A stretch of DNA of 64,000 bases from NCBI GenBank assembly GCA_954871525.1, contig OX940864.1, positions 16,672,001 through 16,736,000 on the forward strand, given 5' to 3'. Positions 31,974-44,693 of this stretch are shown piece by piece. The position numbers and the translations under genes were made by a program. How positions within the stretch are numbered: position 1 is the first letter of the stretch; each line of letters begins with the position of its first letter. The notes under the pieces were generated by a model, which was given only the letters and a program-made list of their open reading frames with translations, made no database searches and was not told the DNA's origin. Source of the DNA: Parietaria judaica. Its lineage: Eukaryota > Streptophyta > Magnoliopsida > Rosales > Urticaceae.

Positions 31974-33293
31974 CACCCTCTTTAGCTAATAATTTTATGA
32001 GATTTTTTCTTGCACGTACAAAACTATTGATTTTGAGGACCATACTATTGATTATGATGGAATTTAATTTAGTATTACTATCATTATGATTATGATTTAT
32101 GATCATGATCTTATTAGGGTTTTGTTGTACGACAAAACTTGTTATATTACAATGTACCTTTTTACTAAAATATTGACGGATCATACTAAAGATTTTGGAG
32201 TTCTATGTACTATTATTATTATTATGATCCGAATAAAGTCATCTATAGATGCTAATTAACAAACATGTCACGATGATTTTCTTGTTAGATTTTTGTTTCA
32301 CGTACAATAATAATTGTACTAAAATTATTTATCAATTTTAATGGATAGCAATATTACTGATTTCGATGGAGTTTTATATATAAATTGTCAACTTCCTTCG
32401 TCCAATTATGAAGAGCAGGTTTTCTAACGGACCACATATGCAATTTAATATGGCACAATAATGGTACGTTTATAAATGAGTATTTTAGTGGGCATGTTGA
32501 GCAAAATATTTTTTCGATGTATTTTTGAAGTAAGTTACATAAGAATATTTGGTTTAGACTTGTTAAGAAAACTATATGATGATTATTTTTCAGCGATCGA
32601 ATGCATGAAAATATTTTTTTTTTCTTTGCGTCATTTTACCTCTAAAGTTATCATTCTATATCAATTTAGTCTCTAATTTTTTGTTTTGTACCAATTCACC
32701 CTTTTAATTTGTCAATTTATTTCATTTTAAACCCATCGTGAATGAATTAAAAAAAAAAAACCCCTCTTTTTTACGTTCTCCGTCAAAATTTAAATACAAT
32801 TTTTTTGTTTATTTTTATTGTTTTAGAGTACAATAATTTCACTCCGAATTTTTTACTCAAAAAATGTTATCTCTCATCCTTCGTTCAAAGTATTGCGTTT
32901 TCCGGCATCACAAGCTTCACTATCCAAGAAGTCTCAACGCTGCCATTTCCGTCGTATTTTTAAAAATACTTAGTTTTTCTCTTCTTAAAATTTAACCAAA
33001 AAACGGAGAAAGATACAATAGAGAATGGACGATTTGATACGTTTTCAATAAATTTTTTGAAAATATAAATAAAAATACTCGATACGAAGTAATAATAAAT
33101 TAAAGGGTATAAGTGGTATTGTCTAATAAATAATTTATTCTTTTGAAACTGGGCCTTAAGTCTTAACCCAAAGGAAGCTTCTCATGACCCTAAGCACGAA
33201 CCCAGTTTGAAAAACGACAACTTCCGAATTGTCGTTTCTGTTCTCTGCTAAGCACGGACATCACACAGAGAGAGCAAAAGCTCGGACTCGAAA
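31974..33293. other. Intergenic spacer between P450-B and KDTA (divergent)
   Basis: AT-rich, no gene seen. It separates two divergently transcribed genes, so it should hold both promoters. No clear TATA box precedes KDTA; a GA-rich leader (CACAGAGAGAGC) does. Confidence 0.6.
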
Positions 33294-36200
33294 ATGGCGG
33301 CAACGAAGGAGAGAGTAGCGTACGGCTTCTACAGAGCCCTGAGCTTCGGCTTGTCGCCGCTGCTCTACCTCCACCTCCGGTGGCGCAGCCTCCGAGGTCG
33401 CGAGCACTCTCTCCGGTGGCCGGAGCGCCTCGGCCGCGCCTCCCTCCCTCGCCCGCCGGGCCCTCTGCTCTGGTTCCACGCCGTCTCTCTAGGTTTTCCT
33501 CCTTTTCTTTCTCCTGTTCGTTTGGATGCCGAGAAAATGGACGAGAAAGTGGCGTTGAGTGCTGATTTTGAGCTGGCAGGTGAAGGAGTCGCTGCGATTT
33601 CGGTGATCCGAGAATGCATTCGAAGGAGACCTGATTTGAATATCTTGATGACGACCACAACAACTTCAGCATTGTAATACACTATGTAACTACGTATATA
33701 TAGCTGTATATGTATATCTATAGCTCTCGGTTTTTATTGATCTTGTTTATGCAGTGAAGTGATAAAGAATCATCTTCCGAGTGGAGTTATGTATCAGGTA
33801 CTTGTTCATCTAATATGCTCGAGCTTTGCTTCTCGCGATGTGATTGTCAAGCCATGAATCGAAGCATTTTTGTTTTAATTGATCTAGTTTGCTCCGATCG
33901 ATACTCCGAAGGCCATGGAAGCTTTCCTCGGCCATTGGAAGCCCAGCGCGATCGTGTTGATTGAGAGTGAGCTGTGGCCGAATCTGATCATGGATGCTTC
34001 GAGAAGGGGTGTAAGTCGCTACGGATTCGATCTATCCGTGTTGTTTTCGATGCGATTTGTGTTGTTATTTACTATTTATCAGTCGATAATCTTCAGATCT
34101 CGTTGGCTTTGATTAATGCCCGGGTTTCCACGAAGTCCTTTGAACACTGGTCGAGGCCGTTGCTTCTTCCTCTGATTTCATTAATGCTGTCAAAGTTTTC
34201 GTTGATCGTCCCATTGGTAGATACATTTATTGAGATACAGTGTTCGTTTAGCTCGAGTTTTATAGTCTTTGATTACTTTCGCTTCCTGTAGAGCAATGCG
34301 CAGGCAATCAACTTCCAACTACTGCTTGCCCCGCCTTTGATCATCCATTTCTCGGGCGACTTAAAATACGGTATGCTTGTATAGAATGTTTTTTCATGTT
34401 AATCATTCAGCAATTGTTTGTAATGCCTTCTATATACTATATTGTATGATTCAGCTGTTGAAGAACTTGGGATTTCGGAGAGAGAGAAGAGAAGTATAGA
34501 AGATTTAAAGCAAAAGCTTACGAAGAGACGGGTATGGATGGCTTCTTCTATACATAAGGGTGAAGAGAAAGGTGAAACTTGATATTACAAGCAAACTAGA
34601 AATCCTTATATTGGTTTGCAATGATGTTTTCAAATTCTTCAGCGCGTCTTCAATTTACTTTAATCATTAAAAATCTAAATCAAACCTAAACCAGTTTCAT
34701 TAGAAATGCAGTTATACTAGATGTTCACAAAGTGCTTATTCAAGAGCATCCCGATTTGGTCACTATTATCGTGTCTCGGCATCCACGTGATGGTCAAGAG
34801 ATAGCTCAAGTATGCATATATTTCTTGTATTATAGATTTGTTCAATTATTTTTTCTTTTAGGAAGTTTTGTTTAACCAGTATTGAATCGTTTTAATACGC
34901 CGCTCGTGCATATGATCGGTTTATTGATGCCTAAACTTTTCCAAATGATGAGACCCTTTTCATTTAATATAGTGAGTTTCTTTATTGATATGACCGATGT
35001 TTGAATAATGCAGAAATTGAAGAAAGAAGGGCACAACATAGCGCTAAGGTCTCGTGGCGATAATTTGAAACCGGAAACAAATATATATGTTGTCGACACA
35101 TTAGGTTAGTAATCACTTTTCTTTACTAGTGAAGCATACTTCTGTTAAAATTGCTTTAGTCATGGTATTTTAGCTTTAGGAATTATAAGATTCGTTTAAA
35201 ATCTACAAACTTAACCAGCTTCTCTTCTTTACACTTTTACCTTAAATGTGTTCCCCGGGTTAAATTAATTCCCCGAGTGCAATTTTACATCAGAAAATAT
35301 TATTTTTTTATACATCTGTTCGATTCTTAATCAAACCTGGTTTGGGTACCGATGTGTCCAATGTTCCGATACCGGTTTTGAATCCAATTTTTATAACCAA
35401 AGCCAGTTTTGAACTAAAACTGGTTTATTGGTGATTTGCTAGTCATTACAATATCAATTCTATTTTTAAAATAGATTAGAATATGAAAAATGCTGAAAAT
35501 TACTTTTTCTTTTTCTTTTTTTTCTCATCAAATTTATTGTTTTTGAGTAGTTTTTTTCTTTCATAAACACTAGTTTAACTCGAGAATCAGTTTCCTAACT
35601 TGTCTCCAAATAAAACTGATCCCATTTTCTATTCTCAATTATTGGATATCCAGTTGCGGTTTTGAAAATGGAAAAAAAACGGAACCTGAACACCTTTTCA
35701 CCATAATTGAATTAATTACACCATATCGGCATTTTTACTCGATTTATTGTAGGTGAACTTATGCATTTGTATAAAATAACACCCATAGCCGTGATCGGGG
35801 GTTCCTTCTCTCCCGATTATGCCGGTCACAACATATCGGAAGCTGCAGCATCTGGCTGCGCTGTTTTAACTGGTTTGGAAACTGTCTTTTCATTTTAATT
35901 GCACAAATATTTTGAGATAGTTAATTCTAATTATTTTGTGAAAATTTTATCTATTTTCAGGCCCATATGTTGGGCATTTCTCGGGCATGATCTCGGAAAT
36001 GCAGCGATCAAGTCCTCTAGCAGTTCTGCAGGTCCGGAAAACTCTGATGGTTGTAAACTGAAAACCAGTTCACCGAACTTAATATATTATTTTTATACTA
36101 TGTCAATGACCGTGCAGGTTTCTAGCAAACCGGAGCTTGAAGAAGCTCTTCAACTGCTCTTTAGAGACAGCAACGTTCTGGAATCCCGTCGTTCGGCGGC

Positions 36201-36294
36201 TAGGGACGCGTATCGTTGCCTATCGCAAGGTATTGTTACAAGGGTCGGGAATTTGTTGGATCATCACCTTCTAAAGCATGCCTTGATAACCTAA
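33294..36294 (+). CDS. KDTA: 3-deoxy-D-manno-octulosonic-acid (Kdo) transferase
   Basis: Twelve exons: 33294-33492, 33580-33673, 33755-33797, 33888-34010, 34097-34216, 34292-34370, 34455-34571, 34712-34809, 35014-35104, 35753-35872, 35961-36031, 36118-36294. They sum to 444 codons with stop, 443 residues, close to the Arabidopsis protein. All borders are GT-AG. Seen: an N-terminal hydrophobic segment, WFHAVSLGEG with the likely catalytic glutamate, MTTTTTSAFEVIK, ESELWPNLI, INARVSTKSF, FSGDLKY, VSRHPRDGQ, NIYVVDTLGEL and the donor-site region IGGSFSPDYAGHNISEAAASG. Family: GT-B fold glycosyltransferase related to bacterial WaaA, which adds Kdo to lipid A precursors. In plants it is reported in mitochondria with a lipid A-like pathway. 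Every exon join keeps frame, so the gene is probably functional. Confidence 0.94.
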
Positions 36295-38928
36295 AAAGTT
36301 TGAATAAATACCAAAGTTAACCTTACCATCTAATCTCTTAAATTTGAGCTTAGCTTTCATGCATTGTTAATGCATTTATCCCTCGCTCTGTTAAAAAATT
36401 GTAAAAGAACAGGGGACTAATCTTATTGATGCTCATTAGTGGTAAAAGATTTGCCCCCAATTCTCGATTTCAGATAACTTATTTATTTTGAATTAATTCA
36501 TTATAGTTTTCGGCTTTTCGCATTCCGAGCTCTTTCTTAGCCTTTTTTCTGTATCATTTGAAGTTCGGACTATGTTTATTGTTTGATTTGAATGTATTCT
36601 CGATTTTCTAACACCTTTAAAATTCGTTATTAAAAAAAAACCTAATTTTTTGCGCTCAAGGAAAACTTCTTTCGAATACCGGCCTAGACCAGATCGTTGT
36701 TCCCAACTTTCTAAAGTAATAGAATCACCAGGGAGAACGAGAGCAAGCTCAGTGTCGGTCTCCTTCGTCCCAGTTCCCAGTTTTGAGAAATCGAGATTTT
36801 TCGAAACTAGTTTTAGAAAGTCTAGAAATCCAGGACCGAGCTGAAACTAGACCAAAATCATAGTACTTGGTCCTGGTTTCACCTCCTATTAATCACCCTA
36901 TTATTGCCACAAATTACTCTAACTGAATTGTTGGCTTTATTGAAGCTAGTTTTAACATATTTGGCGTGATATTTTGGGTTTTGGGTTTTGGGTTTTGGGT
37001 TATAAAGATGGTAAATTGATTATCCAGAAGAGGGCATTATGGACCTTTGTGATAATTATGGAACATAAGAGACAAGATTCTAGTGGTGTGTCTTCTCACT
37101 CTTTTACTGTTGAAGAGTGACATAAAAAAGGGAAAAACATCTTTGAAAATTGAAGTGATGGCAAGGTAAATAAGCAGTGAAAAAAAAAAGAGAGAATGGA
37201 TTAGTTGAACTGTAAATGACATGTTCATTGAGAATTTGAGATTAAGAATCTATGAGCAGAGTGACTGGATAATAAAGACAGCCTGAATCCCGGACTGGTA
37301 CCGGGCTATTAGCTAGTTTCCAGTCCATTTTTTTGTAAGCATCGGTCCAATCCCGGTTTATTATTGGGATTGTGCCGGGCATAGATCCCGATTCCCAGCT
37401 TTTTTAAAAAGTCCCGATTTTGGGCATTCAAACGAATTTCTCACGCTTCTAAAGACGAAAAACAGGGACGGCTCAGTTCCCTCTAGACCAAAAAAAAAAA
37501 AGGAAGAAGAAGCCCGGTTTTGGATTAAAATCGGGCTGGGATCAAGCCAAAACTATGCCTCGTGGCTAAAAAATTTACTCATACTAAAAAATGATAGAGA
37601 GCTCGGCCGAGCCCATATCTCTTTTTTGTACATAATCCCTGCTTCGGGACTGAACCTAGACGAGGCAGGGCAAAATCAACGCATCGAGTTTAGAAAAAGA
37701 AAAATACCCTAGTAAATATAAGTAACTTGGCTGGGGCCAATTCCCAGATTTGTTTTCCTTAGTGGACTGGCTTTTGCTCTGAAACCGATCGGGGCCGTGC
37801 CAAAATCGGATTTCGGCGCCAAAAAATTGACCTTACTAGTTCTAATTTCTAAAGACGATGATGTACCAGTTCAGAGGATAACTGCAGTGATGGGCATTCT
37901 TGTTCTGCCTATTCAAGACAAGCAAACGATTAATGATTTCTTTTCTTTTTTTGTTATGGAATCAAAATTTCAAAATTAACGACTTTGTTACTACTGAAAA
38001 TTGACATTGAAATATACATACCTCACTATTTGGATCGTAGTATTAATTATATATAGATATAATTAAAATTGGCTATTTAGGGACTGCAATTTTTTTGCTG
38101 ACTTAATTTTACTCGTATACTTACTGAAAAATAAGTTTCATAAGAGACTTGTGTATATATACTCTCCTATGTATCTTTAATGATCTACTTCATGGAGGCA
38201 AATAATACAAGTTCTATTTCTTTGTTTCTCATCTTTCAACTATAAGCGTTTAATTAAGTTGAGTATATTATTAAGCGTTGGTCGGATTTTTTGTCCCGTG
38301 CATCTTTGTTCAAAGCTTCGCACTTACGACCGAAGACCGCGCCCCAATGTCCAGGTAGTCGGGACTCTATGACGTCTCTTGTCATAGCGTCGAAGTATGA
38401 AGCACACCCACTCGAGCGTAATTATAGTGAAGTTAGTATAACTCGATCGAGCTCCTCTTATATAAATGGATTTGAGCTTCACCGTGAAATATTATCTCTC
38501 GCACACATCTTGTTGGCCCCCCGGTCAGCTCTCGGATCCTCTCATTCTTCTTCTCGGCAACTCCCGGGAGTGTTTTTCGAGTACTTACACCACCAAAGGA
38601 AGCTCAAGTAGTAGCTTTATGAGTAATGTTTACCAAAGTCATAATAAAAACTCTAGAGAGTAACCTGACTGAGCCACGTAAAAGAAAAGTGCTTAACTTT
38701 AAATAATCCCATTACGTATTCCTTTAAAAATAATCCCACATTAATAATGCCACATAAATGGATGTATTATCATATATATACACATATCTTGTATCATACC
38801 ATATAAATCGTAAATAATCTTAGACGTAACAATGTGAAATTAAATATACGCGTTTCATGTCTTCTAGGGAATATTCCGTATATGGAGGTGTATGACGTGG
38901 AACTTGATTTCTGAAGATTGCCACGTGG

Positions 38929-38940
38929 CGGGAGTTAAAA
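38929..38940. promoter_or_regulatory. Perfect G-box-like palindrome
   Basis: GCCACGTGGC, containing the CACGTG core bound by plant bZIP and bHLH factors. No gene lies nearby, so a regulatory role is only possible. Confidence 0.25.
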
Positions 38941-39060
38941 CGTACATTAAAAATGACAAATTAAAAATAATAAAAAACAAACAAACAAACAAAGCATACG
39001 AAATTGAACGTTTGTTAGCTTAGTAAAAGCTTATCACATTGTGACTAAAAAAGTAGGTCA

Positions 39061-39112
39061 ATTTTTATTTTTATTTTTATTTTTATTTTTATTTTTATTT
39101 TTATTTTTATTC
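39061..39112. repeat. (ATTTTT)n microsatellite
   Basis: About eight to nine uninterrupted hexamers. Confidence 0.95.
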
Positions 39113-41600
39113 TTATATAAACAAAGCTTTTTTGTTTTGTTTTTTGAGCACGTGATCGATTTTTATTTTCCTTGATTAAGTTTCTTATTTGGTTTAATAC
39201 TTGTCACTATTGCCAAAGCCCAAAAACTTATCACAAAGTCAACGAAAATGTCGATGTATTTATTACGATTGTGAAAATTTGTAACAGAATCAATTGTCGT
39301 TTTAAAAAATTCTATTATTTTTATTTCAAATTGAAAATTATGTATAGTTCCAAGATTGGAAAATTGATTTCAATACCTAGATTTGTACACACTTTTACTT
39401 CTCATGAAATATGGAACTAAAAATATGACAACTTTGTCCCTAGCCTTCAAAGGGTTGTCTGTATTTCTGATCTTAATTTTGGAAAATTATGAATAAATTC
39501 TGTAAATGGGAATACTGGTGATGTCTAAAGTGATCTGGTTTTGATCCGACTGTTTTTTTTTTTTTTTTGAATGGGGTGGCACTATCGGCCAATGTTACAA
39601 TGTACTCTCGCATGACTTAGATATATTCAATGTAAGAACAGGTGACACTAATGGCCAAGTTTACAATATGTAAAGGGGGCACTCAATTGAGTCCCATGAG
39701 GGTTTGAACCCATGGGACTCAATTGATCCGACTTTGTTTGTTGCTCCTTTTACGGTTTACGTAATAAAAACAGACATGAAAATAATTCATTAGTTTTTTT
39801 CTGCACGAATTATATCGAAATAAATATGTTTATTTCTGTAAAGTGATTCCTCATTTTTTTTTCTCTTCATATTTACCTCTTTTCGCGTGGTATGTAGGGG
39901 TATAAGGGAGACTGGAAATTGTGACGATTCTTCTCATGTTCAAAAACTCACCTCTTGTTATCGGTACCGTTTTATAAAAATATTATTTCTACGGGAACTC
40001 GTATTAGAATTGGAAAAAGAGATAGCACTTTCTTGATTTTAAATGAAGATCTAGGCAGAAAATATAGGTATGAAACCGATAAATACTAGCTCAAAATAGG
40101 AAATACCGGTTCGACAAAAAAAAAAAAAACTAGTTTTCAAGGTTGGCACCCAAAAACACAAAGTAAGAAACGGGTTCGGAGTTTTTTAAACATTTTTAAG
40201 GGAGACACCAAAACAAACATTTTTATTTTTCATAAATTTGTAAAAGAGAGACAGGAAAACAAAAAGAGTACTTAATTGACGTTTGTACATTTGTAAGTTG
40301 TAATGTCTATGTGACATGCTTTTTTCTTCCTCTCTCTGTTTTTTTTATCTTTTGCATTTTTTGGAATATTTACAATATAAGTACCCAATTTTATATCAAA
40401 GTGTCAACATATTCTCAATTTCTTTTTAAAGTATCAAGAGACCAAGAAAAATGTCTGTGTGCAATTAATTCATTTCTATGCTGAGTTAACTTATGTTAAG
40501 TTCAAGACAAGCGTCCGTCTCTGGTTTAATAGCACTATTGAATAATTGATGTTTTCGAAGTTTGATTTTGATTGTAAACGTACATGCGTCCCTCTTTTAA
40601 CATACCTTAATGAAAATGAATGAAATTAGACCTTGGTACTATTTTATAGTCTTTGGGTATTAATGTCGCTAAAAAATACTAAGAATAAACTGACGCACTT
40701 TAAAAAAATAGGTACTTGTGCTACAAATATCTTCTTCTTTTTTTCATTTGGCAAAGCTATAATTATAACGCCAATCCCGCCTCAATCTCTCCAATTCCTA
40801 ACTAACCATCACCTCTTCATGTTCTAAAACAAAAAAGAACAATCTTACATAAATGAAAAAGAAAAAGAAAAAAGAAAAAGCTGAATCATTTCCTTCACTT
40901 TTTGGGACAAAATTAGTATGCACATACTTGTGGATATGATGACTGAGAATTGGAATATGTACCTTATTATGAACCCCACCATGTGCCTTTATTAGATCAA
41001 GATTAATAATCAAGTTTAAAAAAATTGAATTTTTTTTTAATAAGAAAGTTAAAAAAAAAAAACATAGAAAATATTTTAATTAACAAAAAAAAATATACCA
41101 AAAATATACCAAAATATTACATGCAGCTGTAGAGCAGAATATCTTGGTTAAATCAGCAATTTCAATAGTCAAACTTTGGTAGCTTAATCTTGTTTATAGC
41201 GATGTCAAGGTCAAATACACTTGTTTTTCAAATTCAAACACACCTAAAACATAAGGCCTTGTTAATACCATATCAGTTTAGTTTTCCTAGGCTTATAAAT
41301 ATATAGTTTTTTTTAGTTATGTATAGATGAGACAATTTGTTGTATTATTACATATGCATGAATATGGTAGGTTATGGTTTGTAATTTATATAATATATTA
41401 TAAACAAATACACGAAATACTTATTTAGTGACAAATTTTTTTAAAAATTACTCATTATGGGTATTAAAATGTACTATATTATATGGTAACTCTGGTGCAT
41501 AATTTGGAATTTTAGTTATGTTTTTAGCCAGAACTGAAATTTTATTTTATTTTTCTAATAACGATAGTTCAGTTTAATCAGCCTTTTAAAAATTAAAAAT

Positions 41601-41635
<35 letters not shown>

Positions 41636-42383
41636 AAATGGAATTTCATATATATCATATTAACAATATTAATAGAACGTTACAATACTATTCATCTTTG
41701 CTTCTAAAAGACTCAAAGTTATAAGCTTTTTTGTTTTCTCATAAAAAAAAAAAGCTATAACAACAGGCAACAAAACCAAATTATGGAACCTTTATTATCC
41801 CAAAATTGTCAAATTAATTAAATGTATTTCTTAATCATTCTTTAATAATATATATATATATATATTAAATTATAATTCTCAAATAAAAACTAAAATTAAT
41901 CAAAGCAAAAAATAAATGTCACATAGAGAATAATAAATGTGATATAGAGAGGGGTAAGGGTTCGCTTTTAAGTGTAATAGGTACGTCAATTTAGCACTTG
42001 CAAATCATCTTCATTATGATCAATTGAAGTTCTTAATAGTACAAACTTTTTTCTTAGAACAAATGCCGAATTTTCAGAGCAGTTTTGAGAATTAGGCTTC
42101 ACAACTCAATGATTTTGAAGTAAAACGGTAATTAAGCGGCCAAAGAGGAAGACGATTCATAATTAAAAACAGCATAAGGTAATTGAATTAGTAGAAACAT
42201 GGAAATTATGGCTAATAAGTCAAAGAGGGTCTTCATTTAAAGACAACTGAAATAGAGTTATCACTTTTTAAAAGTTTGCTTCTCGGCTATCGGGCAATAT
42301 TTGAAGCTTTGATGTTTGAACTTCGACTTTGAATTACCTAGGGGTGACAATCTTGGTCCGGACACAAGAAACAATATAATTAT

Positions 42384-43169
42384 TGTTAAGGTCGGATTTG
42401 GTCAAATCTATCCTCAACACAACTCGTGTCGTTTGGTCCATAAACGACATGAGGGGAGGCGAGGAAGTTCGTCACCCGAGGGGGATTATCCCCGAGGAGG
42501 AACATCCCCGAGGAAGAATACTCCCGAGGAGGTTCACCCACGAGGAGACGCAGCCACGCAAGAGCAAGTTGCGACGAAGCGTCCCATCACGCCCGACGAG
42601 GAATTTCGTCATGATGATTGTGCAGGGTCGAATGACCCTTGACTTGACGTGCATTTAATGAAGCCGACCTACTCACTCGATGAGAACACCGGCGACGAGG
42701 CTTGCAGAGCCGAATGACGGCTGACGGGATGCGCATTTAATGAGGCGCACCTACCCATAACGGCAGCCTGCTCGGAAGCGACATAAAGCAAGAATTGACC
42801 ATGCTGCCCTCAAATCACGCCAGAGAGTGAATGATTAAAAAGAAAAAGGCGGGAAGGATGCGAGGGAAAGGCATTGTAAACTCTATAAAAGGCAAGATAA
42901 GCCTCATTTGTAAAGGTTCGGAAAAATAGAGAAGAAAGGCCCGAAAAGAGAGAAAGAAGTCTTGTAATAGAAAAGGCTAAGGAAATAGAGAAGAAATAGA
43001 GAGAATTGATGTTCATGATCCTTCATCTGTCCAGCTATTCAACGGAAGAAAACCGAGCTCATTTCGGAAAATATAATAAAACACAGATATTCATCATTTA
43101 CTATTGTTTATCTGTTATTTGGTGATTGTCTTTGTGACTGGAAAATGGTGGTGAAAATCGCCCTCTACA
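42384..43169 (+). mobile_element. Solo LTR, 786 bp, with 5-bp TSD
   Basis: Starts TGTTAAGG and ends CCCTCTACA, flanked by ATTAT on both sides (42379-42383 and 43170-43174). A TATA box (CTATAAAAGG, 42883-42892) and a poly(A)-type region fit the U3-R-U5 order on the plus strand. The left half has imperfect repeats of CCCGAGGAGG. No internal sequence remains, so it is a solo LTR left by recombination; probably gypsy-type. Confidence 0.85.
42883..42892 (+). promoter_or_regulatory. LTR TATA box
   Basis: CTATAAAAGG inside the solo LTR, in the expected place for the U3 promoter. Confidence 0.65.
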
Positions 43170-43173
43170 ATTA

Positions 43174-43501
43174 TGATGCATTATATGAGCTGTGCCTCAC
43201 GTCAATATCTGCATGGCATGAAAATCCTTCATTCATGCCTAAAATTTGTCACATTTATTATATGCATGAAATAGGCAAGTATTGATTAGGTTTTAATAGC
43301 ATTATTTTAATTTGTTATTTTGTTACCACTGTTATAGAAACTATGTGGTAGGGTATCGTGGCTATTTTTACTATATATTGTAACGCAATATGTTTTAGAG
43401 GGGAGTTGATGATGAAATGAAAATCGAGCTATAGCTTGTGAAGTCGAGTTTTATCTCGCAAAGACGTGTTCTTCGTGTTCTTCATATTCCGCTCTACATC
43501 A
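43174..43501 (+). repeat. 5' LTR of the short retrotransposon
   Basis: 328 bp, TG...CA, apparently identical to 44361-44688. Confidence 0.95.
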
Positions 43502-43503
43502 GT

Positions 43504-43516
43504 TGGTATCAGAGCC
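43504..43516 (+). promoter_or_regulatory. Primer-binding site (initiator Met tRNA)
   Basis: TGGTATCAGAGCC two bases after the 5' LTR, identical to the site of the gypsy element at 14862-14874. Confidence 0.95.
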
Positions 43517-43540
43517 ACTCGTTTCTGTGCAGAGGCACCG

Positions 43541-44461
43541 ATGAAGCGAGCCGTTCACGACACTTTCGTAGAGGATATGGCGAGACGAGAAGAGGTCGAC
43601 GGATTCCGTGATCAGGTGGAATTGCTGATCCGACAGATGGCTGTATTGATGCAGAATCAATCGGAGCGACGACGCCGAGACGAGTCCGACACCGAGGAAG
43701 AGCAAGCCAACCTGTTCGGGCAGAATCTAGGACGTGCGGCGGTCCAGAAAGATGCGCGATGGGTAGCGGCGTTCCAGGTGGCTATCTCAGAGTACGACGA
43801 ACCGACGTACGAAGAGGCGGAACGCGGTGAGGCCGCGGAACGCGGTGAGGCCGTGTACGACGAGTCGATTTACGGCGAGTCGGAGTATGACGAACCCGTG
43901 TATGATGAGTATGACGATCCCGTGTACGATGAGGCGGAGTACGCCAAAAACGTGTATGGCGAGGTCGTGTATGGTAACACGAAAAGTGACGAGACCGAGC
44001 ATGAGGAGGCCGAGTGTGAGGAGGCCGGGCATGGGGAGGCTGAAGATGACGAGAATAAATTCGAAAGTGGTACGTCTATATTTCTTTTTGTTCATGATTC
44101 ATGTTTGACCACGTGCGAGGCTCTGCATATCAAGTCGGGCACAATCATGGATGTCAAGAACGGAGGTATTGAGAGTAGTAATCCAAAGAGGCGCCCACAT
44201 TGCCATGGCGGACAAAAGAGAAGCGTCGAAGACATTGTGCAAGTGCAAGTAAAATGTAAGACCAAGGAATTCATTTTACGACGACGGCTTTGGCGCCGAC
44301 ACAAGCGTGGCGATGGCCACGGTCCAAATTCGAGGACGAATTTTTCCAAGATGAGGAGAATGATGCATTATATGAGCTGTGCCTCACGTCAATATCTGCA
44401 TGGCATGAAAATCCTTCATTCATGCCTAAAATTTGTCACATTTATTATATGCATGAAATAG
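43541..44461 (+). CDS. Gag-like acidic repeat protein of the short retrotransposon
   Basis: A frame of 306 residues from the ATG at 43541. The frame stays open upstream into the LTR, but this ATG matches the gag start of the gypsy element. The first about 70 residues (VEDMARREEVDGFRDQVELL then RQMAVLMQ) align with the gag N-terminus at 14845-14660 (LRAQVELLTRQMAVVLQ). Residues about 85-190 are a highly acidic low-complexity run of YDE, GEAE and EEAE repeats. There are no capsid, zinc knuckle, protease or polymerase motifs. The last about 30 codons lie in the 3' LTR, so the true C-terminus is uncertain and the part after about residue 185 may not be coding. Possible role: particle scaffold or charge mimic, moved by an autonomous relative. 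Confidence 0.65.
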   Translation: MKRAVHDTFVEDMARREEVDGFRDQVELLIRQMAVLMQNQSERRRRDESDTEEEQANLFGQNLGRAAVQKDARWVAAFQVAISEYDEPTYEEAERGEAAERGEAVYDESIYGESEYDEPVYDEYDDPVYDEAEYAKNVYGEVVYGNTKSDETEHEEAECEEAGHGEAEDDENKFESGTSIFLFVHDSCLTTCEALHIKSGTIMDVKNGGIESSNPKRRPHCHGGQKRSVEDIVQVQVKCKTKEFILRRRLWRRHKRGDGHGPNSRTNFSKMRRMMHYMSCASRQYLHGMKILHSCLKFVTFIICMK

Positions 44462-44688
44462 GCAAGTATTGATTAGGTTTTAATAGCATTATTTTAATTT
44501 GTTATTTTGTTACCACTGTTATAGAAACTATGTGGTAGGGTATCGTGGCTATTTTTACTATATATTGTAACGCAATATGTTTTAGAGGGGAGTTGATGAT
44601 GAAATGAAAATCGAGCTATAGCTTGTGAAGTCGAGTTTTATCTCGCAAAGACGTGTTCTTCGTGTTCTTCATATTCCGCTCTACATCA
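44361..44688 (+). repeat. 3' LTR of the short retrotransposon
   Basis: 328 bp, apparently identical to 43174-43501; followed by the AATTA duplication. Confidence 0.95.
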
Positions 44689-44693
44689 AATTA

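Larger units (their letters stand above)
36295..42378. other. Gene-poor spacer
   Basis: About 6 kb with no gene I can support. Contents: four copies of GGTTTTG at about 36974-37002; decayed element-like pieces with CCGGTTT/CCCGGTTT phrases at 36650-36850 and 37285-37560; a less AT-rich island at 38285-38620 with no recognisable protein; a hexanucleotide (ATTTTT)n at 39061-39112; a piece at 39565-39720 with the phrase GGTTTGAACCC; TA tracts at about 41607-41633 and 41848-41866. Confidence 0.5.
43174..44688 (+). mobile_element. Short LTR retrotransposon with identical LTRs and a gag-like frame
   Basis: Two 328-bp LTRs (43174-43501 and 44361-44688) look identical along their whole length. They start TGATGCATT and end CTACATCA. 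A perfect 5-bp duplication AATTA flanks the element (43169-43173 and 44689-44693). The primer-binding site is at 43504-43516, and a purine-rich GATGAGGAGAA precedes the 3' LTR. The internal part is only 859 bp and encodes a gag N-terminus without any pol domain, as in the TR-GAG class of non-autonomous elements. Identical LTRs indicate a very recent insertion. Confidence 0.93.

Noticed and set aside
36974..37002. Possible interstitial telomere repeat
   Set aside because: The unit is GGTTTTG, four copies only, and not the plant TTTAGGG repeat.
39690..39712. tRNA T-arm-like GGTTTGAACCC, possible tRNA or SINE
   Set aside because: No matching A box, acceptor stem or anticodon arm could be found around it.
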